A DNA stretch of 58,850 nucleotides, taken from the NCBI GenBank assembly GCA_947588845.1, contig CANQAR010000009.1, positions 1-58,850 of the forward strand, given 5' to 3'. Shown here one piece after another: positions 45,576 through 56,039 of the stretch. The position numbers and the translations under genes were made by a program. How positions within the stretch are numbered: position 1 is the stretch's first letter; every line of letters begins with the position of its first letter. Source of the DNA: an uncultured Lachnospiraceae bacterium (GTDB lineage: Bacteria; Bacillota; Clostridia; Lachnospirales; Lachnospiraceae). The notes under the pieces are model-generated. The model searched no databases. It was not told the origin of the DNA and worked only from the letters and a program-made list of their open reading frames with translations.

Positions 45576-46156
45576 TCGCGGGACTTGGAAATCCGGGACG
45601 GAAATATGAGCATACGCGCCACAATACCGGTTTTGATGCGCTGGACTGTCTTGCCGGCCGTTTTCATATTTCCTTTGACATGAAAAAATTTCACGCGCTC
45701 TGCGGGACAGGGGTCATAGAAGGACAAAAGGTTCTTCTCCTGAAACCGCAGACGTACATGAATCTGAGCGGCGAGAGCATCCGCGAAGCCTGTGTGTTTT
45801 ACAAGATCGATCCGGAGGAGGAGCTGATTGTCCTGTACGACGATGTCAGTCTGCCTCCCGGGCAGCTTCGCATCCGTAAAAAAGGGAGCGCCGGAGGGCA
45901 CAACGGCATCAAAAACATCATAGCGCAGCTTGGAACGCAGACTTTCCGCCGGATCAAGATCGGGGTCGGGGAGAAGCCGGCTGAGTATGACATGGTCGAC
46001 TATGTGCTCGGCCATTTTTCCAGAGAGGAGCGGGCTCTGATGGAGGAAGCCCACGATGAGGCGGCCAGAGCCGCGGCCATGTTGCTGTATGAGGATACGG
46101 ACAGAGTCATGAATATTTTCAATACAAAAAAGACTGGGACAGAAGAACGGGGATAA
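45566..46156 (+). CDS. pth: Peptidyl-tRNA hydrolase
   Basis: Frees peptides stuck on tRNA after aborted translation. The 196 aa are the normal length. The N-terminal AGLGNPG motif is followed by the catalytic His in HTRHNTGF, then LLKPQTYMNLSGE and KGSAGGHNGIKNI. It begins inside the murF 3' end, so translation is coupled. The pth-mfd order is common in Firmicutes. Confidence 0.96.
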   Translation: MYIIAGLGNPGRKYEHTRHNTGFDALDCLAGRFHISFDMKKFHALCGTGVIEGQKVLLLKPQTYMNLSGESIREACVFYKIDPEEELIVLYDDVSLPPGQLRIRKKGSAGGHNGIKNIIAQLGTQTFRRIKIGVGEKPAEYDMVDYVLGHFSREERALMEEAHDEAARAAAMLLYEDTDRVMNIFNTKKTGTEERG

Positions 46157-46210
46157 TTTATTCCCGGCAGGCTTTGACAAGCGCTGCTTCAAAAAGAAAG
46201 GATGAAGTCC

Positions 46211-49200
46211 ATGAAAGCATTCACAGCTCCGATGCGCGAGCTGGGTGAGTTTGAGGAAATCAGAAGCGCCCTTCCCCAAAGCCGCGGCCTGCTCCAGGTC
46301 ACCGGCTGCATTGACTCACAGAAACCGCATTTTATCTACTGCGCGGGAGAATCGTTTGATTACAGGATCGTGATCACGTATTCGGATATCCGCGCGAAAG
46401 AGATCTTTGAGAACTTTACGCTGTTTGACCGTGAAGTTCTTTATTTTCCGGGGAAGGATCTCATCTTCTTTCAGGCGGACATTCACGGGAATCTGCTTGA
46501 AAAACAGAGAATTGAGGTATTAAAGGCGCTGGTGGAGCGAAAAAAGCTGACCGTCGTCACAACAATGGCGGCGTGCATGAATCATCTGCCTCCGTTTGAA
46601 GAGTGGAAGGATCAGATCCGGATGCTGGAGGCGGACAGTGAACTTGACATGGAGGAGATGAAGGAGAAACTGCTGCTGCTCGGATATGAGCGCGTCGGCC
46701 AGGTGGAAGGGCCGGGACAGTTTGCCGTCCGGGGAGGGATCCTGGATGTGTTTCCTCTGACAGAAGAGAATCCGGTTCGCATTGAGCTGTGGGGAGATGA
46801 AGTTGACTCTCTCCGCAGTTTTGATGTGGAGAGTCAGCGTTCCATTGAGAATCTGGAATACGTCTGCATTTATCCGGCCGCGGAGCTGATTCCGGAGGAG
46901 AAGGAGCGGCAGAATGCGCTTTCGCGGATCGAGCGGGAGGCCGCAAAGGCGGAAAAGCTGTTTCGTGACAAGGGACTTCCGGAAGAGGCCACGCGCGTAA
47001 AAAGACTGCTGGAAGACTGCCGCGACAATCTTTCTGAGATGGCGGAACCGCTGCAGATGGAAGGATTCATCGATTACTTTTATGAGAATCCGGTGAGTTT
47101 TCTGGATTATTTTCCGCAGGAGCGGACGCTCCTGTTCCTGGATGAGCCGAACCGTATTCAGGAGGCGGCCGGGGCGGTGGAACTGGAGTTCCGCGAGAGC
47201 ATGAAACATCGTCTTGAGAAAGGATATGTTCTTCCGGGACAGGCGGGGATTCTTTTTTCGCATCAGGAGATCATCGCGCAGATCTGCGCGGGGAGAGGAA
47301 TCGCGCTGTGCACGCTCGAGAACGCGCGCGCGCCATGGGTCGTGCAGCGGAAGTTTCTGATCGATGTCCGGGCCGCAAGCTCCTACAACAACAGTTTTGA
47401 ACTGCTTGTGCAGGACCTGCTCCGATGGAAGAAAGAAGGCTACCGGGTGATCCTGCTTGCCGCTTCCCGCACGAGAGGGAACCGTCTGGCCAGGGATCTG
47501 CTCGACGAGGGCCTGACGTGTTTCTATACGGAGGACGAGACACGGGAGGTCAGGCCGGGAGAGATTCTGATCACCTACGGAAGGGCGCAGCGGGGCTATG
47601 AATATCCGCTGATTAAATTTGCGGTCATTGCCGAGAGCGATGTGTTTGGTCAGGAAAAAAAGAAAAAGAAAAAATATAAACGGTATGAAGGAAAGAAGAT
47701 CAGCAGCTTTACGGAGCTTTCCGTGGGCGATTATGTTGTGCATGAGAATCATGGCCTTGGGATTTACCGGGGGATTGAGAAGGTTGAGGTGGATCACGTC
47801 GCGAAGGATTACATGAAAATTGAGTATGCCGGCGGGAGCAGCCTCTTTGTTCCCGCAACGCAGCTCGATGTGATCCAGAAATACGGGGACGGAGATTCCG
47901 CGAAAACGCCGAAGCTGAACAGGCTGGGCACGCAGGAGTGGAACCGGACAAAGACGCGAGTCAAAGGAGCGGTGCGCGAGATTGCGCAGGATCTTGTCAG
48001 GCTGTATGCGAAGCGGCAGCGCAGGGAAGGCTTCGAATACGGGGAGGATACCGTCTGGCAGAAGGAGTTTGAGGAGATGTTTCCGTTTGAGGAGACGGAG
48101 GATCAGCTCCAGGCGATCGAGGACGTCAAGAAAGACATGCAGAGCAGCAAGATCATGGACCGTCTCGTCTGCGGGGATGTCGGATACGGCAAGACGGAAA
48201 TTGCGATCCGCGCCGCGTTCAAGGCGGTTCAGGAAGGAAAACAGGTGGTCTATCTTGTGCCGACGACGATCCTTGCCCAGCAGCATTACAATACGTTTGT
48301 ACAGCGTATGAAAGAATTTCCGGTCAGGGTCGATCTGATGTGCCGTTTCCGCACGCCGGCGGAACAGAAAAAGACAGTGGCCGATCTGAAAACGGGGCTG
48401 GTGGACATTGTGATCGGGACACACAGACTTCTGTCAAAGGATGTGAGCTTTAAGAATCTCGGACTGCTGATCATTGATGAAGAGCAGCGGTTTGGCGTGA
48501 CGCACAAAGAGAAGATCAAGCAGATGAAAACGGACATCGATGTGCTGACCCTGACGGCGACGCCGATTCCCCGCACGCTGCATATGAGCCTTGTGGGGAT
48601 CCGTGACATGAGCGTGCTGGAGGAGGCGCCGCAGGAAAGGCTGCCGATTCAGACATACGTGATGGAGTACAACGAGGAGATGGTGCGCGAGGCGATCAGC
48701 CGGGAGCTGGCGCGGGGCGGACAGGTTTACTATGTGTACAACCGTGTGAATACGATCGTCGAGATGACAAATTCCGTGGCCGCTCTTGTCCCGCAGGCGC
48801 AGGTCGCGTTCGCGCACGGACAGATGAGGGAGCGGGAGCTCGAGCGCATCATGTTCGATTTTATCAACGGAGAAATCGACGTTCTCGTCACGACGACGAT
48901 CATTGAGACGGGACTTGACATCTCGAATGTCAATACGATGATCATTCATGATGCCGATAATCTTGGACTTTCGCAGCTCTATCAGCTCCGCGGCCGCGTC
49001 GGGCGGTCGAACCGCACGGCCTACGCTTTTCTGATGTACCGTCGGAACAAGATGCTGCGGGAGGTGGCCGAGAAGCGCCTGTCCGCGATCCGCGAGTTTA
49101 CGGATCTTGGCAGCGGATTCAAAATTGCCATGCGTGATCTGGAGATACGCGGGGCGGGAAATCTGCTCGGAAGCGAGCAGCACGGACACATGGAGGCGGT

Positions 49201-49780
49201 CGGTTATGACCTGTACTGTAAACTGCTGAACGAGTCGGTACGCGAAATTCAGGGTGTGGATACGGAGCAGGAGGACTATGAAACGTCGATCGACCTCGAT
49301 ATTGACGCGTACATTCCGGAACACTACATCCGCAATGAATTCCAGAAGCTGGATGTTTACAAACGGATCGCGGCGATCTCCTGTGAGGAAGAGTACGATG
49401 ACATGCTCGAAGAACTGATGGACCGGTTCGGAGAGCCGCCCCGTGCCGTTCAGAATCTGCTGACTGCGGCGGAGCTGAAAGCGGAGGCGCACAGAGTTTA
49501 TGTCACGGAACTTAGCCAGAAAGGGGACGAGATACGCTTTATGCTGTACAGGAAAGCACGGATTGACGCGTCGAAAATTGAGCCGTTCCTGCATTCCTGG
49601 AAAGGAAAGATGCGGTTTACGGCGGGCAAAACCCCCTGCTTTACGTACAGCAAGCCAAGAAAGTCCGCAAAGGACAATGACGATGTCCTTGTGCTGGTGA
49701 GAGAACTGCTGGAGTCAATGAAACTGCTGAGTAGCAGCACTGCCGGAAAAGATAAAGGGATGAAAAAGTGTAAAAACTGA
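46211..49780 (+). CDS. mfd: Transcription-repair coupling factor
   Basis: Removes stalled RNA polymerase at DNA lesions and recruits UvrA. The 1189 aa contain the UvrB-like N-terminal domains (GLLQVTGC...[14 protein letters not shown]), the RNA polymerase-interacting domain near residue 500 ([16 protein letters not shown]) and the RecG-like helicase with Walker [10 protein letters not shown] (655-663) and DEEQ (from D756). The TRG motif and a C-terminal autoinhibitory domain follow. ATG 46211 has AAGGAT 8 bases upstream; ATG 46202 is an alternative. Confidence 0.96.
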   Translation: MKAFTAPMRELGEFEEIRSALPQSRGLLQVTGCIDSQKPHFIYCAGESFDYRIVITYSDIRAKEIFENFTLFDREVLYFPGKDLIFFQADIHGNLLEKQRIEVLKALVERKKLTVVTTMAACMNHLPPFEEWKDQIRMLEADSELDMEEMKEKLLLLGYERVGQVEGPGQFAVRGGILDVFPLTEENPVRIELWGDEVDSLRSFDVESQRSIENLEYVCIYPAAELIPEEKERQNALSRIEREAAKAEKLFRDKGLPEEATRVKRLLEDCRDNLSEMAEPLQMEGFIDYFYENPVSFLDYFPQERTLLFLDEPNRIQEAAGAVELEFRESMKHRLEKGYVLPGQAGILFSHQEIIAQICAGRGIALCTLENARAPWVVQRKFLIDVRAASSYNNSFELLVQDLLRWKKEGYRVILLAASRTRGNRLARDLLDEGLTCFYTEDETREVRPGEILITYGRAQRGYEYPLIKFAVIAESDVFGQEKKKKKKYKRYEGKKISSFTELSVGDYVVHENHGLGIYRGIEKVEVDHVAKDYMKIEYAGGSSLFVPATQLDVIQKYGDGDSAKTPKLNRLGTQEWNRTKTRVKGAVREIAQDLVRLYAKRQRREGFEYGEDTVWQKEFEEMFPFEETEDQLQAIEDVKKDMQSSKIMDRLVCGDVGYGKTEIAIRAAFKAVQEGKQVVYLVPTTILAQQHYNTFVQRMKEFPVRVDLMCRFRTPAEQKKTVADLKTGLVDIVIGTHRLLSKDVSFKNLGLLIIDEEQRFGVTHKEKIKQMKTDIDVLTLTATPIPRTLHMSLVGIRDMSVLEEAPQERLPIQTYVMEYNEEMVREAISRELARGGQVYYVYNRVNTIVEMTNSVAALVPQAQVAFAHGQMRERELERIMFDFINGEIDVLVTTTIIETGLDISNVNTMIIHDADNLGLSQLYQLRGRVGRSNRTAYAFLMYRRNKMLREVAEKRLSAIREFTDLGSGFKIAMRDLEIRGAGNLLGSEQHGHMEAVGYDLYCKLLNESVREIQGVDTEQEDYETSIDLDIDAYIPEHYIRNEFQKLDVYKRIAAISCEEEYDDMLEELMDRFGEPPRAVQNLLTAAELKAEAHRVYVTELSQKGDEIRFMLYRKARIDASKIEPFLHSWKGKMRFTAGKTPCFTYSKPRKSAKDNDDVLVLVRELLESMKLLSSSTAGKDKGMKKCKN

Positions 49781-49809
49781 TTGCAGTAAAGAAGAAAAAA
49801 GTTTATAAT
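49781..49809 (+). promoter_or_regulatory. Promoter of the PrsA-like lipoprotein gene
   Basis: A -35 TTGCAG at 49781-49786, 17 bases, and a -10 TATAAT at 49804-49809. It begins directly after the mfd stop codon. Confidence 0.65.
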
Positions 49810-49885
49810 GTGACTTGCGGCAGGTCAGCGACAGAATCGGGAAATTCTGGAGTTTGACCAAGAATTTTTAATCAGGAGGAAAAGA

Positions 49886-51352
49886 ATGAATACTCGGTGG
49901 AAAAAGGCAGCTTCGATCGGTCTTTGCGCGTGTCTTGCGCTTTCCGCATTCACAGGCTGCTCCAAAAACAAAGGTTTCGACACAAAAGCGGCGGCAATTA
50001 CAGTAAATGGCGATGAGGTTCCGGCAGGCGTCCTGAAATTTGCGACGCATCACCTGCAGGCGCAGTATGAGTCAATGTATGCAAGCTTTGGCTATTCCGG
50101 CATTATTAATCAGGATATCTATGGAACAGGTTCTACGCTGGGAGATTCCATAAAGGATCAGATGGTGGAGGAAATGACGCATATCATGCTTGCAGAACAG
50201 CATATGGATGATTACGGCGTTTCCATAAGCGAAGAACAGAAAGCGGATATTTCCGAGGCGGCAGCAAAGTTCATCGCGGACAATGACAAGGAAATTCTTG
50301 AAAAGATCAGCGCGGACCAGGAGACCGTGGAGCGTTATCTGGAGCTTCTGACCGTGCAGTCCCTGATGCAGGAAGCGATGGGAAGTGATGTCGATACGGA
50401 AGTGTCCGATGAGGAAGCTGCTCAGAGAAGGATTACGTATGCGCTGTTTGAGGCCGATACGGAAAGCGAGAGTGAGCCGGAGTCTGAAGAAGAGACGGAT
50501 GAGTGGATCCTGGACGAGAGCGAAGGTTTTGCGGAAGAGGATATGCCGGAGGAGACATCTGTTCCGGAAGAGGCAGAGACGGCATCTCTGACAGAGAACG
50601 AAGCGACAAAGACGCAGGCGGCGGACGAGACGGAAGCTGAGACAGAGAGTTTCTGGGATGAGGAAGAGGATCTGATGGAGATTGAGACCGGGGCCGACAT
50701 GGAGATGGAAGAAGAGTCCGAGACGGAGACAGAAGATCCAGTTCTGGCGGCGGCCAAAAAAGAAGCTTCCGCGAAGGCGGAACAGCTGATCGCAAGACTC
50801 CAGGAGAATCCGGATGAGGATTTTGAGACGGCGATGCAGGAAATTGATCCGGACGCGACCTTTAATTCCATCACATTCGGCGAGGGAGACGCGGATTACA
50901 GAGCAGAACTTCTTGCGGCTACCGATGGCCTTGCGGACGGCACGCTGGTTGACTATCCGGTTGAGGCGGATTCCGGCTACTATGTAGTGCGTCTTGATAC
51001 GCAGCTTGACCGGGAAGCTACTGACGCGGAGAAGGAATATATCGTAGAGCAGCGCAAGTCAGATCGTGTCGAGGAGCTTTACACCGAGTGGGAAGAGGCG
51101 GCAGAGATCAGTACCGATGATGAAGTTCTGACGAAGATCGATTTTGAATTCTCGCTTGTTCTGGCAACAGAGGAGAGCACGGAGGCAGCAGCTGAAGAAG
51201 AGCCGGCGGAGGATGCGACAGAGGCGCTGGCGGACGCGGAAGTGATTCCGGAGGATATGACAGAGGTGCTGGCGGATGCGGAAGAGATTCCGGAGGAAGC
51301 AGAAACAGAAGAGATTCCGGAAGAGGTCTGGACAGAGTCTGTGACGGAGTGA
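49886..51352 (+). CDS. PrsA/SurA-like peptidyl-prolyl isomerase lipoprotein with acidic inserts
   Basis: A 488-aa lipoprotein with a chaperone-like layout. The lipobox LSAFTGC gives C25. The SurA-N-like helical domain (about residues 30-170) is followed by a parvulin-like half near residues 300-400 (AQRRITYAL... and TFGEGDADYRAELL). Between and after them lie long Glu/Asp-rich low-complexity stretches (about 190-290 and 430-488). The latter has repeats of the type EALADAE-IPED. It probably folds exported proteins. The start follows AGGAGGAAAAGA. Confidence 0.8.
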   Translation: MNTRWKKAASIGLCACLALSAFTGCSKNKGFDTKAAAITVNGDEVPAGVLKFATHHLQAQYESMYASFGYSGIINQDIYGTGSTLGDSIKDQMVEEMTHIMLAEQHMDDYGVSISEEQKADISEAAAKFIADNDKEILEKISADQETVERYLELLTVQSLMQEAMGSDVDTEVSDEEAAQRRITYALFEADTESESEPESEEETDEWILDESEGFAEEDMPEETSVPEEAETASLTENEATKTQAADETEAETESFWDEEEDLMEIETGADMEMEEESETETEDPVLAAAKKEASAKAEQLIARLQENPDEDFETAMQEIDPDATFNSITFGEGDADYRAELLAATDGLADGTLVDYPVEADSGYYVVRLDTQLDREATDAEKEYIVEQRKSDRVEELYTEWEEAAEISTDDEVLTKIDFEFSLVLATEESTEAAAEEEPAEDATEALADAEVIPEDMTEVLADAEEIPEEAETEEIPEEVWTESVTE

Positions 51353-51765
51353 GCCGCGGGTATAAGAAAAACATTGGAATGTGAACTGTAACGGTTTCGT
51401 GGGAGGCAGAGAGAAAGAGACCATGCCTGCATGGCCCGATTGAGTGTACCTGCGAAAGTATAACAAAAGAATTGGGTACGCCTGCAGTACGGAATGCAGA
51501 AGCATAACGAGAGAATTTCCTGCGGCGGACCATGATTCGTTGGGACCGGAGAGCTTATGCGGTCTGTCAGGGATTTGTAAAGTTGGATTCCGGACAAACC
51601 TGCTGAGCTTTCCGGTTTTCTTTTATGATTTTCGTCTTGAGTTTGCGGGGGATCCGCATTCTGCTGAGGAAAAATCCGGAAAGGGAGCAAGGGCAGGAAC
51701 GTTCAGGGAGAATTGCAGCAACACTTTACAGGCATGGGAATTTTACAGAACAGGGAGGATATATC
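51353..51765 (+). other. 413-base stretch without a gene
   Basis: Between the PrsA-like gene and aroK. A GGAGGAT ribosome site stands right before aroK. A 14-base match to the aroK 3' end (ATGTGAACTGTAAC, about 51376) is present but no longer similarity is seen. No hairpin with a T-run or convincing promoter was found. Confidence 0.5.
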
Positions 51766-52272
51766 ATGCAGAATATTTTTTTGATTGGTTTTATGGGAGC
51801 AGGAAAATCAACGATCGCAAGGTGGCTGCACCGGCAGAAAGGAATGCGTCTGATTGAGATGGACGAGATGATCGTGCGTCAGGAAAAAATGAGTATTTCG
51901 CAGATTTTTGAGACGAAGGGAGAAGAATACTTCCGGAAGCTGGAAACAGATCTGCTGGAAGGTCTTGGGCAGCAGGAGAATACGGTCGTTTCCTGCGGCG
52001 GCGGCGTGGCGATGCGCCAGTGCAATGTGGACGCCATGCGAAAGAGCGGGAAGATCGTTTATCTGAGCGCCAGCCCACAGACGATCTACGGGCGCGTGAA
52101 GAACAGCCATGACAGGCCGCTGCTTGAGGGTAATATGAATGTCGAATATATCACAAAGCTGATGGAACAGCGCCTGCCGAAATATCTGGCGGCGGCCGAT
52201 CTGACGGTGAAGACGGACGGCCGCAGAGCGGAAGAAATCTGCGGAGAGATACTTGAAGGATGTGAACTGTAA
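51766..52272 (+). CDS. aroK: Shikimate kinase
   Basis: Phosphorylates shikimate in the route to chorismate and aromatic amino acids. The 168 aa have the P-loop GFMGAGKST (about residues 8-16), the shikimate-binding MDEMI and FRKLE arginine region, VSCGGGVAMR, and a lid with RPLLEG. The start follows GGGAGGATATATC. A longer upstream reading frame has no ribosome site. Its stop is 4 bases from the end of the convergent chromate-transporter gene. Confidence 0.95.
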   Translation: MQNIFLIGFMGAGKSTIARWLHRQKGMRLIEMDEMIVRQEKMSISQIFETKGEEYFRKLETDLLEGLGQQENTVVSCGGGVAMRQCNVDAMRKSGKIVYLSASPQTIYGRVKNSHDRPLLEGNMNVEYITKLMEQRLPKYLAAADLTVKTDGRRAEEICGEILEGCEL

Positions 52273-52276
52273 CCTG

Positions 52277-52819
52277 TCACTGCCCCGGGCAGAACAGGAT
52301 CCCGAACACCGCGGCCGCGCAGATGACCTTAGGCACGCTACATTTCCGGAAAATAAGCAGGTAGAGGCCCAGAACTCCGGCCAGGATGCTGCGGAAGCTG
52401 ACCGCGCCGCCGACTGTGTAGTTTTCCAGGCAGAGTGAGAGAATCACGCCCCAGATGAGGCCGATGCAGACCGGACGGACTGTGGTCATGATATGTCCCA
52501 GCACGGCGCTGTCCCGGAAGCGCTCAAAAAAGACGGCCGCGACCGCGCAGATCGTGAACGTGGGCATCAGCATGCCGAAATTGGCCGCCAGCGCGCCGGG
52601 AATGCCTGCCACCCGGATACCGGCGAAGGTGGCGCAGTTCAGGCCGAGAGGTCCGGGCGTCATCTCCGCGATGGCGACGATGTCGGACACTTCTGTCGCG
52701 GTCATCCAGCCGTGCCCCAGCATCTCGCTGTTGATGAGCGGAATCATGGAGAGGCCGCCGAAGCTGGTAAATCCGATCTGCAGAAAACTCCAGAAGAGCT
52801 GTAAAATCGTGGTAATCAT
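52277..52819 (-). CDS. Chromate transporter, ChrA half (second)
   Basis: A 180-aa membrane protein, half of a split ChrA. It has the family pattern GFTSFGGLSMIPL near the start and EMTPGPLGLNCATFAG in the middle, with about five membrane segments. It works with the homologous half directly upstream, as in other short-chain ChrA pairs. The substrate in anaerobes may not be chromate; sulfate or another anion is possible. It runs convergently into aroK with only 4 bases between stops and no terminator. Confidence 0.9.
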   Translation of the reverse strand: MITTILQLFWSFLQIGFTSFGGLSMIPLINSEMLGHGWMTATEVSDIVAIAEMTPGPLGLNCATFAGIRVAGIPGALAANFGMLMPTFTICAVAAVFFERFRDSAVLGHIMTTVRPVCIGLIWGVILSLCLENYTVGGAVSFRSILAGVLGLYLLIFRKCSVPKVICAAAVFGILFCPGQ

Positions 52820-52878
52820 GAGAATGTCTCCTTTCGCTGTCTTTCCCTGTCGGCAGGGTATGAAAGATTTCTGTGCCG

Positions 52879-53445
52879 TTATGACCTGTTTTTACGCGAC
52901 TGTTTTCCATGGTATAAAACGCCGCACAGTACACCGGCGACCACGACAAGGATGCTGCTTGCGTGGAACACAAAGGACAGAATGCAGCCTGCCGCGCAAA
53001 GTCCGTAGAAAGCATATTTCGGGAGAGGCGTTTCCGCCTTCTGGAGCTTCAGAACCGCGGAGAAGATCACCGGGGCGACTACGGCCCGCACGCCGGTCAG
53101 GGCTCTGGCCACATAGAGGTTGTTCTGGAATGAGTGATAAAAGAGCGTCACAATGCTCAGGATAATGAGCGGAGGCGTGATAATGCCGAGCACAGAGAGC
53201 ACTCCTCCGAGGACGCCGCACTGGTGACAGCCAAACAGATAAGCCACGTTGCCGATCATCGTGCCAGGCAGGCTGCGCCCGACACTGACAATGTCCAGCA
53301 GCTCCTGATTGTCGATCGTGTGATCTTTTTCCACAAAATCCGTCTGCATCTGCGCCACGATGCTCCAGCCGCCGCCGAACGTAAACCAGCCGATCCGGAA
53401 GAAATAAGCGTAGAGACCGAGCGCGCGCAAAAATTTTTCTTTCAT
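52879..53445 (-). CDS. Chromate transporter, ChrA half (first)
   Basis: The 188-aa partner of the gene downstream. The pattern RIGWFTFGGGWSIVAQMQ and SVGRSLPGTMIGNVAYLFG are the ChrA motifs. About five or six membrane segments are present, and a basic tail (KQSRKNRS) ends the protein. The two halves differ in sequence, so they probably form a heterodimer with opposite topology. It lies 59 bases upstream of the second half. Confidence 0.9.
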   Translation of the reverse strand: MKEKFLRALGLYAYFFRIGWFTFGGGWSIVAQMQTDFVEKDHTIDNQELLDIVSVGRSLPGTMIGNVAYLFGCHQCGVLGGVLSVLGIITPPLIILSIVTLFYHSFQNNLYVARALTGVRAVVAPVIFSAVLKLQKAETPLPKYAFYGLCAAGCILSFVFHASSILVVVAGVLCGVLYHGKQSRKNRS

Positions 53446-53542
53446 TATGGATACCTTCTTTTCCCATCAATTTCCTGCAACAAAGCATTGTATCATTTTG
53501 AAATCATCCTGTAAACTAAAAAAAAGTTATAGGGTGATAAAA

Positions 53543-53566
53543 AAGGAAGACCTGCCGGTCCTCCTT
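53543..53566 (-). terminator. leuD terminator
   Basis: On the minus strand AAGGAGGACC-ggca-GGTCTTCCTT is followed by a run of T (53542 downward). It ends the leuC-leuD transcript. Confidence 0.85.
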
Positions 53567-53583
53567 AAAAAATCATGTCGTGT

Positions 53584-54093
53584 CTATTCCGTCTTTTTCC
53601 CGAACCGCGCCCGCATCATCGGCTTGATTCCTCCGGCCTCAAGGATCTTCATGGCCTGGTCGCCCAGCCGGTCGCAGGGATAGACCTTTTCTGTCTCAAG
53701 GACAGTGACGGTGCCCTTTTCGATGTCGATCGTCAGCGTCTGTCCTGCCTCCACTTCCCTGCTGATTCCGCGGCAGGTGATCAGCGGAAGTCCCAGATTG
53801 ATTGCGTTGCGGAAGAAAATCCGGGCGAAGGAATCCGCGATCACCGCGGCAGCTCCCATGTTCAGCAGCGCGATGGGGGCGTGCTCGCGGCTGGAACCGC
53901 AGCCGAAATTGGTTCCGGCTACCACGATTCCTCCCTGTGGAAAGGTGGAAGCGATGGATTCATCTACACCGCAGAGGCAGTGGCTTCCGATTTCCTTCGG
54001 ATCGGTGAGCGCCAGAAAACGACCCGGATAGATCTGGTCCGTGTCGATATTATTTCCTACAACAATAATTTTGCCTGTGATCTCTGTATTCAT
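53584..54093 (-). CDS. leuD: 3-isopropylmalate dehydratase small subunit
   Basis: Small (swivelling) subunit of the isomerase in leucine synthesis, 169 aa. The signature GTNFGCGSSREHAPIAL starts near residue 50; the N terminus is GKIIVVGNNIDTDQIYPGRFL. This is the short type of about 165 aa. The start at MNTEITGK has AGGAGGAGTTTG directly upstream; a longer frame reaching 54177 has none. It is separated from leuC by a hairpin-rich gap of 223 bases. Confidence 0.95.
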   Translation of the reverse strand: MNTEITGKIIVVGNNIDTDQIYPGRFLALTDPKEIGSHCLCGVDESIASTFPQGGIVVAGTNFGCGSSREHAPIALLNMGAAAVIADSFARIFFRNAINLGLPLITCRGISREVEAGQTLTIDIEKGTVTVLETEKVYPCDRLGDQAMKILEAGGIKPMMRARFGKKTE

Positions 54094-54164
54094 CAAACTC
54101 CTCCTGTATATGATGATTTGGAAAAATGCCATAAGAGTTACTGTCCCCTCACTGAGCTCAAGGT

Positions 54165-54308
54165 GATTTCCGCACATTTTGTGCGGAAATCCCGAGGTCT
54201 GAGGCGCGGACCATGGAATTCTCTTTGTTCATTCCATGGTTGACCACGGCGTTCGCTAACACGAATTTCCGGTGTTTTGTCTGGTGCCCGGGCGGAATGT
54301 TCCGGGCA
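54165..54308 (-). repeat. Three strong hairpins between leuC and leuD
   Basis: Perfect dyads lie at 54165-54191 (12-bp stem, GATTTCCGCACA), 54211-54239 (CCATGGAAT...ATTCCATGG) and 54285-54308 (TGCCCGG...CCGGGCA). None has a T-run on the minus strand. They may stabilise or process the leuC mRNA or be small mobile repeats. Confidence 0.65.
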
Positions 54309-54316
54309 TTTGACAT

Positions 54317-55576
54317 CTATAGGCAGTTTCTGGGATCGGTAATCCGGCCGTTTAAAATACTGGCCGCCACGGTCGCCGGGCTTGCCAGATAGATCTGCGC
54401 CTGGGTGGAGCCCATGCGTCCGGGGAAATTCCGGTTGGTGCTGCTGATGCAGACCTCGCCGGGAGCAAGGATCCCTTCGTGCGCGCCGAGGCAGGCCCCG
54501 CATCCGGGGGAAGTGATCGTGGCGCCGGCCGCCATCAGATCCTGTATGTAGCCCTTTTCCATGCAGGCGAGCATGACCTCCGAGGAAGCAGGGACGACAA
54601 TCAGCCGGGTATATTCCGGAATATGTCTGCCGCGCAGAATTTTGGCGGCAACCGCGATATCTTCCTCCCGGCCGCCGGTGCAGCTCCCGATGTAGCCCTG
54701 GTTCAGTGCGATTTCGCCTTTGGAGATAACGCTGGAGAGGGTATCCACGTTGTCCACGCTGTGCGGACAGGCCAGCTGAGGCTCCAGCTTTGATACGTCG
54801 AATACATAACATTCTTCATACTGGAAATCCGGATCCGTATACTGGACTTCAAAAGGACGAACAGCGCGGCTGGAAACGTAGGCAAGAACGTCCTCGTTTG
54901 GCTGCATGTAAGCTGTCTTTGCGCCCATCTCCACAGCCATGTTGCAGATGACCATCCGGCCCGCTACGTTCAGGGAATCCACGTAGCTTCCGGTAAAATC
55001 GATGGCTTTGTAGACGGCGCCGTCGGCCTTGATTTTTCCGAGGACGCTGAGGATTACATCTTTCGGGTAGACGCCCTTTGGAGGACGGCCTTCCAGACGA
55101 ACCTCGATGATCTCAGGAACCCGGAACCACAGTTCGCCGGTCATCAGGATTGTCGCCATGTCTGTGGCACCGCAGCCGGTCCCCATGGCGCCGAACGCTC
55201 CGTGCGTGGTGGTGTGGCTGTCCGTGGCAACCACAATCATGCCGGGATAGATTACGCCGGCTTCCGCCATGACCTGGTGGCAGACGCCGCAGTTGGTATC
55301 AAAGTGAAATTTCAGATGATTCTTCCGTGCAAATTCTCTCATCTCGCCGTGGTTTGCGGCGCTCTTGATATCCGGAGCCGGGGCGTAATGGTCAAACACA
55401 AACGCGGCTCTCTCATGATCCCAGACCTTTTCGCCGCCCATCTCATAGAAAGAGTAGACGGTCTGCAGATACAGGTCGTTAATTTCCGCGAAATCCACCT
55501 TCGCGGTGACGATCTCGCTTGCGGTCACTTTATCGCGTCCGCTGTTTTTTGCAAGAATTTTTTCAATCGCGTGCAT
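54317..55576 (-). CDS. leuC: 3-isopropylmalate dehydratase large subunit
   Basis: Iron-sulfur aconitase-family subunit that moves the hydroxyl group in leucine synthesis. The 419 aa are the archaeal/clostridial short type, not the 466-aa enterobacterial type. Cluster cysteines are visible in IGSCTGGR and PGCGACLG, and the substrate region has DSHTTTHGAFGA. The start follows CAGGAGGATGCCAT. It pairs with LeuD downstream. No T-box is visible upstream, so control is unknown. Confidence 0.95.
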   Translation of the reverse strand: MHAIEKILAKNSGRDKVTASEIVTAKVDFAEINDLYLQTVYSFYEMGGEKVWDHERAAFVFDHYAPAPDIKSAANHGEMREFARKNHLKFHFDTNCGVCHQVMAEAGVIYPGMIVVATDSHTTTHGAFGAMGTGCGATDMATILMTGELWFRVPEIIEVRLEGRPPKGVYPKDVILSVLGKIKADGAVYKAIDFTGSYVDSLNVAGRMVICNMAVEMGAKTAYMQPNEDVLAYVSSRAVRPFEVQYTDPDFQYEECYVFDVSKLEPQLACPHSVDNVDTLSSVISKGEIALNQGYIGSCTGGREEDIAVAAKILRGRHIPEYTRLIVVPASSEVMLACMEKGYIQDLMAAGATITSPGCGACLGAHEGILAPGEVCISSTNRNFPGRMGSTQAQIYLASPATVAASILNGRITDPRNCL

Positions 55577-55654
55577 ATGGCATCCTCCTGTTTTTTAATT
55601 TCCGCGGCAGAAGAGTCATATTGCCTTCTGTGTTTCAGGATTTCGGGGCGCTGT

Positions 55655-55715
55655 GAGTCAGTGGCACTCGTTCAGAACCGACTGAAACGGAGTGAAGACC
55701 CGCAGCAGAGCGAAG
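55655..55715 (+). repeat. Dispersed repeat, copy B
   Basis: Matches the minus strand of 26830-26902 in several blocks (CTCGTTCAGAACCGA, GAAACGGAG, GAAGACCC). It sits in the 463-base leuC leader region. The rest of that gap holds a small palindrome-like region near 55770 and the promoter of the next gene. Confidence 0.55.
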
Positions 55716-55906
55716 ATAACGAAGGGTGAAGAAATCCGTGGCATCATGATATGCTTCGCCGCTGCGGGAGAATTCGGAAAAGTCCGAAGTTCCCGGTGTG
55801 GGCAGTGAATGGAAATCTGATGGAAATACGATAACATAATATCGTAAGATGTACAATACAATTTCCGCACGCATAACCTTTTGTAAGTATAGTTCATGGA
55901 TTTTCG

Positions 55907-55935
55907 TTGTTATTTATTTTTCTGTATATTAAAAT
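55907..55935 (+). promoter_or_regulatory. Promoter of the sensor-kinase/regulator pair
   Basis: A -35-like TTGTTA at 55907-55912, 17 bases, and a -10 TAAAAT at 55930-55935, about 105 bases before the kinase start. Confidence 0.55.
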
Positions 55936-56039
55936 AAACGGGTAGTGATTATGATTTTCTGTGTGGTTATTTCCGGAAGCAGGGGATTGCTGCATGCCTG
56001 CAGAAGGGATGTTGACGATAGAAAAAAGGAGTCCGACGG

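Noticed and set aside
51376-51390. 14-base copy of the aroK 3' end upstream of aroK
   Set aside because: The match does not extend further, so a duplication is not supported.
55577-56039. A leucine T-box before leuC
   Set aside because: The conserved T-box sequence (GGGTGGNACC) is missing on the minus strand.
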